Assembly: GCA_023429545.1 (NCBI GenBank) | Contig: JAEYUU010000737.1 | Coordinates: 1 to 5,100 of the forward strand | Length of the DNA: 5,100 nt | From: Verrucomicrobiota bacterium | Lineage (GTDB): Bacteria > Verrucomicrobiota > Verrucomicrobiia > Verrucomicrobiales > Verrucomicrobiaceae | Reading direction: 5' to 3' | Shown: positions 1-5,100 of the stretch, piece after piece | How the letters are laid out: the number at the start of each line of letters is the position of its first letter | Position numbering within the stretch: position 1 is the first letter of the stretch | Notes under the pieces: model-generated | What the model saw: only the letters and a program-made list of their open reading frames with translations | Databases searched by the model: none | What the model was told of the DNA's origin: nothing | Position numbers and translations under genes: made by a program

Positions 1-89
1 TCATGCACCGGCTCGTCCGCGTGGCCTACGGCGTGCTCAAGCACAACACTCCCTTTGCAGCCAACCTTGCCAAATTGCCTGCCTCATAA
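1..89 (+). CDS. C-terminal end of an IS110-type transposase (5' end outside window)
   Basis: Reading from base 3, the frame gives 28 codons ending in TAA at 87-89. The peptide contains HRLVRVAYGVLKHNTPFAAN. The pattern 'LLRxxYGVLKxGKPF' is characteristic of the extreme C-terminus of IS110/IS116/IS902 transposases (Transposase_20 domain), DEDD recombinases that move circular intermediates. Only this tail is visible. The catalytic N-terminal DEDD domain and the Ser-containing region lie upstream of the window, so I cannot tell whether the element is intact. The ATG at base 3 is almost certainly internal and not the true start. The assignment rests on a short motif recognised from memory; another transposase family with a similar tail is possible. 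Confidence 0.6.
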   Translation, partial: MHRLVRVAYGVLKHNTPFAANLAKLPAS

Positions 90-286
90 ACTCTCAAAAA
101 TCGCCCTTGCCGCTAACCATATCTACCGTTCCGGTGTCCCTCCGGGACAAGCTGCGGAGATATCTCAGGAACGCCCATCTCGTGGCTACACGTTGCATTG
201 AAATGATCCAGAGTTCGGGACGCCGCTTCTGAGTTCGCTTCGTCTTGAAGCGGCAGTTTCACGCAGGCTGCGACCCTGGCCTCCTC
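90..286. other. Non-coding stretch with small hairpins downstream of the transposase tail
   Basis: No convincing gene is seen in these 197 bases. A short plus-strand frame through 107-199 ends in TGA and resembles nothing I know. Visible structure includes TGTCCC-TCC-GGGACA at 135-149 (6-bp stem, 3-nt loop) and the perfect 10-bp palindrome GAGATATCTC at 157-166. There are also nested inverted repeats around 223-253, where CCGCTTC (223-229) or CGCTTC (236-241) can pair with GAAGCGG (247-253). The last lies about 35 bp past the stop of the minus-strand pseudopilin gene but has no T-tract. The first two may belong to the right end of the insertion sequence; the element boundary cannot be placed from one copy. 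Confidence 0.35.
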
Positions 287-1123
287 TCACCTCAGGTACT
301 CCGTGCTGCCCACCGGCGAGATGCGGCCCAGCATCTCCCCTTTTACCCGACGATCCTCCGTGCCAGGATAGGGCGCGCGGCACTCCACATGCCCATCCAC
401 AAAAAGGATGTTCGCCTTGTTGCCGTGCCGGAAGTGAATCGTCTTGTAGGATTCATTGATGATGTAGAACTCCTCAATCATCGGCTTGCCGGGGGTGGCG
501 GGACTCTGGAACGTGTTCACCTGGCCGCAATCCGCCATGAGGATCACGGACGCCGCATTGCGCAGATGCGCCACATTCATGGAGTTCCCCTTCATGCGGC
601 CACCCAGGGCCCAGTTGTAGCCATAGCCGTAGCTTGCCCCCTTGAACTTGGCCTTCCACAGCGCGCTGCCATAGTTGAAGCCCTTGCAGATTTCCACGCC
701 GCCCACGGACTGGATGTAGGGGTAGAGCGGGCCCGCCTTGCGATCCAGCTCACGGTCCCCCTCCCCCACTCCAGGCTGGTAGTCCTCCTTCCCGAAGAAC
801 CACTCCCGCCCGCCGTCGGGGCCGGTCTTCACATAAGGCGGGAAGAATCCATTGTTATCCGCAGTGTAGAGGTACACCGCCGTGCCGAGCTGCCGCAGGT
901 TGTTCGAGCAATGCGCGCGCGTGGCCAGGCTTGTGTACATGCGATACCCACCCATCGCGACGGTGACCAGCACTGCCACGATGACGATGACCACCAGCAG
1001 CTCGATCAGCGTGTAGCCCGCTGCCGCTGTATATCCACGCACGCGTCTGTATACGCACCCACGCTCCTGCCCGCCCGCGCACCGGCGGTGAAGGTTTTGG
1101 CAGGCATGGTGGTAGGACCGCAT
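287..1123 (-). CDS. Type II secretion / prepilin-like protein with N-terminal methylation signal and H-X9-DG C-terminus
   Basis: This 278-residue protein has the type IV prepilin signature at residues 36-50: Gly36, Tyr37, then TLIELLVVIVIVAVL with the conserved Glu41. Prepilin peptidase would be expected to cut between Gly36 and Tyr37, leaving a hydrophobic helix for the inner membrane or a pilus-like fibre. The motif SNNLRQLGTAVYLYTADNNG follows at about 73-92. Near the end His233 is followed by nine residues and Asp243-Gly244, then His245-Val-Glu, which is the H-X9-DG C-terminal motif. Long pseudopilin-like proteins of this kind (DUF1559-like) occur in many copies in Verrucomicrobiota, Planctomycetota and Lentisphaerota; their roles are mostly unknown. 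The ATG at 1121-1123 has no Shine-Dalgarno sequence and gives an unusually long 36-residue leader. An in-frame GTG at residue 28 would leave 9 residues. The gene lies 64 bp downstream of the PEP-CTERM gene on the same strand. Confidence 0.9.
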   Translation of the reverse strand: MRSYHHACQNLHRRCAGGQERGCVYRRVRGYTAAAGYTLIELLVVIVIVAVLVTVAMGGYRMYTSLATRAHCSNNLRQLGTAVYLYTADNNGFFPPYVKTGPDGGREWFFGKEDYQPGVGEGDRELDRKAGPLYPYIQSVGGVEICKGFNYGSALWKAKFKGASYGYGYNWALGGRMKGNSMNVAHLRNAASVILMADCGQVNTFQSPATPGKPMIEEFYIINESYKTIHFRHGNKANILFVDGHVECRAPYPGTEDRRVKGEMLGRISPVGSTEYLR

Positions 1124-1187
1124 GGCAGAGAAAGGGAGGGCGCGAATTCGGGTGCAGGGAGGCAGTGATTCGCCAGGGATATCTACA

Positions 1188-1976
1188 CTATATTAGACGA
1201 GTGCTGCTCCGCGAGCGCCGCATAAGCACCGCGCTGGCGCCCAGCAGCAGCAGGAATGCGCGGCCCGGCTCGGGCACGGAGGTGATGCGGTACACCGAAT
1301 ACGGCAGGCCCGTGCCGGAGACTTTGGTCTCGGTGTACTGGGACCCGGTGAAGTCCCCCAGCGTGGGAGTCACCCCCACCGGCGGGGCGAAGGCAAAGAT
1401 GTCGAAACCCCACTCATCATCCTGGCCCGTGTCCGTCATCAGGCCAAAGGACCATGCGTCGAAGCTGCCGTCCGTGAGGTAGCGCGTGCTCATGCCCGTC
1501 TTGCCCTCCGTCCAGAGGCCGGGGTCATAGGTGCCATTAATGACGGGGTCGGCGAAGGTATTCACATACGTGCCGCCCGAGGCGAAATAGCCCCACTGCG
1601 GACCTGTGGGATACGCTCCCGAATAGGTGAGGTTCCCCCCGGTTATCTGGAATCCCTGGAGGAATCCGCCCGGAGCCACCATCGAGCCCACGCCGTTCGT
1701 GTACGTGCCCGAGGGAACCGCCGCGCCATTCCCGAAAACCGCCGCCATCAGCGTGAGACCGGAGTTCTGTTCCTCCGGGGTGAAGCCGGTAATGCTGAGC
1801 ACCCCGGTGTACTCCACGCGGAACTTGTACGTCTCATACGCGCCACCCGGTGCCAGCGGACCCTGCAACAAGAAGTACGAGCTGGCCGCCTGGAGCGGAG
1901 CGGAAGTGGCGAGCGTGAGAGCCGTGGCGCAGGTGGCCAGAAATGCGAAAAGGGAAGCGTGCCAGGAACGAAGCAT
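1188..1976 (-). CDS. PEP-CTERM sorting domain protein (exported, exosortase substrate)
   Basis: The 262-residue product has a signal peptide at both the sequence and composition level: Met-Leu-Arg, a hydrophobic stretch through about residue 24, and a likely cut after LQA at residue 30. The C-terminus carries the tripartite PEP-CTERM signal: VPEP at 234-237, a hydrophobic helix at about 240-252 (AFLLLLGASAVLM), and a basic tail starting Arg-Arg at 253-254. In this system exosortase (EpsH/XrtA-like) recognises the PEP motif during export to the envelope. The mature region is rich in Gly, Thr, Ser and aromatic residues, with no enzyme motif I recognise, so it is probably a structural or surface-associated protein. 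The ATG at 1974-1976 fits the signal peptide but is preceded by a pyrimidine-rich stretch with no Shine-Dalgarno. The start is divergent from the DUF6580 gene. No exosortase gene is in the window. Confidence 0.88.
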   Translation of the reverse strand: MLRSWHASLFAFLATCATALTLATSAPLQAASSYFLLQGPLAPGGAYETYKFRVEYTGVLSITGFTPEEQNSGLTLMAAVFGNGAAVPSGTYTNGVGSMVAPGGFLQGFQITGGNLTYSGAYPTGPQWGYFASGGTYVNTFADPVINGTYDPGLWTEGKTGMSTRYLTDGSFDAWSFGLMTDTGQDDEWGFDIFAFAPPVGVTPTLGDFTGSQYTETKVSGTGLPYSVYRITSVPEPGRAFLLLLGASAVLMRRSRSSTRLI

Positions 1977-2014
1977 GGAGAAGGTCGAGAATTTCTGTAG
2001 GGTGCGCCCCCGGC

Positions 2015-2039
2015 TTTGTCTATGTCTTTCTTAGACAAA
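2015..2039. promoter_or_regulatory. 8-bp perfect inverted repeat in the divergent intergenic region; candidate operator
   Basis: TTTGTCTA (2015-2022) and TAGACAAA (2032-2039) form a perfect inverted repeat with a 9-nt spacer. A further TGTCT/AGACA pair is nested inside at 2023-2027 and 2033-2037. It lies 38 bp upstream of the PEP-CTERM start and overlaps the earliest possible starts of the plus-strand gene. On the minus strand its left arm contains TAGACA (2017-2022), which is 17 bp from TACAGA (1994-1999). That is a weak -35/-10 pair for the PEP-CTERM gene; the -10 matches consensus at only three positions. An operator overlapping a promoter is one reading and an RNA hairpin over the plus-strand start is another. 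No regulator family can be named. Confidence 0.35.
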
Positions 2040-2081
2040 TTCCCCCTTGTCCCGCAGCCTCTTTTGTCGTTTGATGCCCGC

Positions 2082-2723
2082 ATGCTGCAAGACAGGGCTG
2101 ACCAACGCACCACCACCGCCTCCACCATCTGGTTCCCGCTCATCCTCATGGGGGGAGCCCTGATTCTGCGGGTGCTGGTGCAGCAGGGCATCGTCACTGG
2201 TTTGCCGAATCTCAGCCCGCTGGTCGCCTTCGCGTTTGCCGGCGCCGTCATGTTCCCCCGTCCCCTCCCCTGGTGGAGCTGGGCGCTCATCCTTCTGGTC
2301 ATCGACTGGGCCTGCGATGGCTTCAGCTTCGCCGCCGTGACACAGGGCGGTCGCTATGAAATCCTCCTGTCCTACGCCTTCTACGTTTTCGCCGCCTGGT
2401 GGGGCTCCCGTCTCCGTGGCCGCGCCGGCGTGGTGGAGACCCTCGGCGGCACCCTCGCGTGCAGCGTGCTCTTCTACGTGGTGACCAATACCCTGTGCTG
2501 GTGGATTGAACCCTACTACGCCAAGAACGCAGCCGGCTGGGTGCAGGCGCTCACCACCGGCGTCCCCGGGCCGTATCCCACCACCCTGCAGTTCTTCCAG
2601 CACTCGCTCATCGCCGACCTCACCGGCGCCCTGCTGCTCGTGATTGTGTACAACACCGAGGCCGTCATGCGCCACCTGCGCGCGCTGCCTCTGATTGGCA
2701 CGCGCTCGACGGCTGCGGTGTAA
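2082..2723 (+). CDS. Multi-pass membrane protein, DUF6580-type putative transport protein
   Basis: From ATG 2082 the product is 213 residues with about five or six hydrophobic segments. It opens with a short charged N-terminus, a first helix, then LPNLSPLVAFAFAGAVMF at about 41-58. Further helices lie at about 66-76, 96-107 and 121-137, and the last follows FFQHSLIADL at about 171-180. The 'PNxSPxxAxAxFxGA' segment after helix 1 and the 'FFxxSLxxDL' segment before the last helix match my recollection of DUF6580, an uncharacterised family of putative transport proteins somewhat like ECF-transporter S components. Substrate and partners are unknown. The frame stays open upstream to ATG 2022 and TTG 2016 (235 residues), but that segment is less GC-rich and overlaps the inverted repeat, so I prefer 2082. 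None of the three starts has a Shine-Dalgarno. The stop is six bases before the first repeat. Confidence 0.75.
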   Translation: MLQDRADQRTTTASTIWFPLILMGGALILRVLVQQGIVTGLPNLSPLVAFAFAGAVMFPRPLPWWSWALILLVIDWACDGFSFAAVTQGGRYEILLSYAFYVFAAWWGSRLRGRAGVVETLGGTLACSVLFYVVTNTLCWWIEPYYAKNAAGWVQALTTGVPGPYPTTLQFFQHSLIADLTGALLLVIVYNTEAVMRHLRALPLIGTRSTAAV

Positions 2724-2730
2724 CCATAGA

Positions 2731-2784
2731 TGGAGGTTAGGCTTCCAGCCTGACAGTGGGCGTTGGGCTTCCAGCCTGACGGCA
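2731..2784 (+). repeat. REP-like two-hairpin repeat unit, copy 1
   Basis: This 54-bp unit holds two near-identical imperfect palindromes in tandem: GTTAGGCTTCCAGCCTGAC (2736-2754) and GTTGGGCTTCCAGCCTGAC (2762-2780). Each can fold as an 8-bp stem with a TCC loop if G-T wobbles are allowed. GGAG (2732-2735) abuts the foot of the first hairpin and GGGC (2758-2761) the foot of the second, recalling the conserved tetranucleotide next to REP hairpins that RAYT transposases recognise. It differs from copy 2 at only two positions, both in the linker between hairpins. Confidence 0.9.
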
Positions 2785-2816
2785 CCACTGCTTCAAGAGC
2801 AGCGGCGGAGACTGCA

Positions 2817-2870
2817 TGGAGGTTAGGCTTCCAGCCTGACAGCGGACGTTGGGCTTCCAGCCTGACGGCA
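2817..2870 (+). repeat. REP-like two-hairpin repeat unit, copy 2
   Basis: This is a direct repeat of the unit at 2731, with hairpins at 2822-2840 and 2848-2866. GGAG (2818-2821) and GGAC (2844-2847) sit at the hairpin feet. It is separated from copy 1 by a 32-bp spacer and lies 62 bp upstream of the RAYT start. The linker reads ACAGCGGACGTT, where copy 1 has ACAGTGGGCGTT. Confidence 0.9.
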
Positions 2871-2932
2871 ACACAGCAAAATTTCACCTACAGCACAGTT
2901 GACACCCCCTGGGGCCTCTTCTTGGATTTTGC

Positions 2933-3604
2933 GTGGACTTTCTCTCCGGCCCTCCAGGATTCAAGCCTCTCGATCCCACTCGGGAAATCAAACGCAGCCG
3001 GAGACATCTTCCGCACTGGACACAAGACGGCGCCACGTATTTTGTCACATTCCATCTCGCGGACTCACTGCCCCAGGAGAAACTTCAGCAGCTGCGCGCC
3101 ATGTACACGCGGTTCGCGGAAACAAACTTCGCCACCGAGGAAGAACAAGAAAAACGCAGGCGCGAGATCCTGTGCCAGGTGGAATCATGGTTGGATGCAG
3201 GCTCCGGCAGTTGCTGGCTCGCACGGAATGATGTCGCGGCGCTGATGCTCCATACGTTGCTTCACTTCCATGGGAAGCGCTACGAGACGGGAGCGGCTTG
3301 TGTGATGCCGAACCATGTGCACGCAGTATTCAGGCCGTTGGACAATCACTCGCTGGACGACACTCTGCATTCCTGGAAAAGCTTTTCATCGAATGAAGTG
3401 AACCGCATGGTGGAGCGGGCGGGCAGGGTATGGTGGCAGGAGAGCTTTGACACGATTGTTCGCTACGCGCAGCACCTGGCCAGGGTGGTGCAGTACATTG
3501 GGAGGAATCCCGCCAAAGCCGGTATACCACGAGAGAAGTGGCATAGGTGGGTAAATCCCGAATGGGCGCGGATTGGCTGGGGATTCAAGGATGACACCCG
3601 GTGA
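2933..3604 (+). CDS. REP-associated tyrosine transposase (RAYT; Y1 HUH endonuclease, IS200/IS605-like)
   Basis: The 223-residue product matches the RAYT branch of Y1 transposases. The N-terminal region contains LPHWTQDGATYFVTFHLADS at about 26-45, the usual first strand block. The HUH metal-binding motif is MPNHVHAVF at 125-133, with His128 and His130. HSWKSFSSNEVNR (146-158) and a WWQESFDTIVR block (167-177) follow, then QYIGRNPAKAG (187-197), in which Tyr188 is the likely catalytic nucleophile forming a 5'-phosphotyrosine link. Such enzymes nick and rejoin single-stranded DNA at REP hairpins and are usually single-copy, domesticated and not flanked by IS ends. Here two hairpin repeat units lie upstream and one inverted unit downstream. 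The start is GTG at 2933; no in-frame ATG occurs before residue 57, which would lose the conserved N-terminus. No Shine-Dalgarno is visible. All key motifs are intact, so it may be active. Confidence 0.9.
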   Translation: MDFLSGPPGFKPLDPTREIKRSRRHLPHWTQDGATYFVTFHLADSLPQEKLQQLRAMYTRFAETNFATEEEQEKRRREILCQVESWLDAGSGSCWLARNDVAALMLHTLLHFHGKRYETGAACVMPNHVHAVFRPLDNHSLDDTLHSWKSFSSNEVNRMVERAGRVWWQESFDTIVRYAQHLARVVQYIGRNPAKAGIPREKWHRWVNPEWARIGWGFKDDTR

Positions 3605-3624
3605 GGATTGCGGACACGGACGAT

Positions 3625-3674
3625 CGTCAGGCTGGAAGCCCAACGCCCGCTGTCAGGCTGGAAGCCTAACCTCC
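3625..3674 (-). repeat. REP-like two-hairpin repeat unit, inverted copy 3
   Basis: The reverse complement matches the first 50 bases of the upstream units starting at GGAG, with one mismatch to each, both in the linker (here ACAGCGGGCGTT). The hairpins are at 3626-3644 and 3652-3670, and the GGAG foot reads CTCC at 3671-3674. It starts 20 bp after the RAYT stop, so the transposase gene is bracketed by inverted copies of the same unit. This copy looks closest to the consensus, since it shares one linker base with each upstream copy where those two differ. Confidence 0.9.
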
Positions 3675-3692
3675 GAAGCATCTCTGCTGCTC

Positions 3693-3720
3693 CGCTGCTT
3701 TGCGTTCCCACAAAGCAGCG
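3693..3720. terminator. Perfect 10-bp hairpin between convergent RAYT and thrS; possible bidirectional terminator
   Basis: CGCTGCTTTG (3693-3702) and CAAAGCAGCG (3711-3720) are perfect reverse complements around an 8-nt loop. The hairpin lies 17 bp past the thrS stop on the minus strand and 88 bp past the RAYT stop on the plus strand. Neither side is followed by a T-tract, so it is not a textbook intrinsic terminator. Position between converging genes favours a transcript-end or RNA-stability role, but it could be part of the repeat region. Confidence 0.4.
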
Positions 3721-3736
3721 TGCAACTCACGAGACA

Positions 3737-5100
<1,364 letters not shown>

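Noticed and set aside
223..253. Hairpin as intrinsic terminator of the pseudopilin gene
   Set aside because: Stem of 6-7 bp with competing pairings and no T-tract on the minus strand. It is described only within the non-coding stretch.
245..1168. Long plus-strand frame of 307 codons
   Set aside because: It lies antisense to the pseudopilin gene, whose prepilin and H-X9-DG motifs are clear. The product is His/Arg/Ala-rich with no family resemblance.
1748..2302. Minus-strand frame of 184 codons crossing the PEP-CTERM start
   Set aside because: It overlaps both real genes in other frames. The C-terminal half is Arg/Pro/Ser-rich frame-shift shadow of the PEP-CTERM gene.
2031..2675. Minus-strand frame of 214 codons
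   Set aside because: It is antisense to the DUF6580 gene, with Gly/Glu/His-rich low-complexity translation and no motif.
2731..2870. Possible CRISPR array
   Set aside because: Only two 54-bp units with one 32-bp spacer, each unit made of two hairpins, plus an inverted copy elsewhere. The pattern fits REP elements beside a RAYT, not CRISPR.
2763..3245. Plus-strand frame of 160 codons
   Set aside because: It begins in the repeats and continues out of frame over the RAYT gene; the peptides GFQPD come from the repeat.

Overview
The window looks like chromosomal DNA from a GC-rich member of the Verrucomicrobiota, or less likely another PVC-group lineage. Three things point there: an exosortase-type PEP-CTERM surface protein, a large H-X9-DG pseudopilin with the G^YTLIELLVV prepilin signature, and a REP-associated tyrosine transposase (RAYT) flanked by GGCTTCCAGCC-type hairpin repeats. 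This is inferred from family composition and codon style; no marker gene fixes the genus.

Layout. Bases 1-89 are the last codons of a plus-strand transposase, probably of the IS110 family. A non-coding stretch with small hairpins follows (90-286). Two minus-strand genes for exported proteins come next, in transcription order: a PEP-CTERM protein (1976 to 1188), then a prepilin-like protein (1123 to 287), 64 bp apart. A short divergent region with an 8-bp inverted repeat (2015-2039) separates them from a plus-strand membrane protein of the DUF6580 type (about 2082-2723, possibly from 2022 or 2016). Six bases after its stop a repeat region begins. Two direct 54-bp units (2731-2784, 2817-2870) precede a RAYT gene (2933-3604), and a 50-bp inverted copy of the unit (3625-3674) follows it. 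A perfect 10-bp-stem hairpin (3693-3720) lies between the RAYT gene and thrS, which converge. thrS (threonyl-tRNA synthetase, minus strand) runs from 3737 off the right edge, and its N-terminal domains lie outside the window.

How the parts relate. The two minus-strand envelope proteins may share a transcript, but different sorting machineries would process them: exosortase for one, prepilin peptidase for the other. The RAYT gene and its three flanking repeat units look like one REPtron-like module of about 950 bp lying between the DUF6580 gene and thrS. I see no metabolic operon. The region is housekeeping (thrS) plus envelope proteins, bracketed by mobile-element traces. The most interesting parts are the RAYT module with its tandem two-hairpin repeat units, the insertion of about 50 residues in the ThrRS catalytic domain, and the inverted repeat at the divergent starts.
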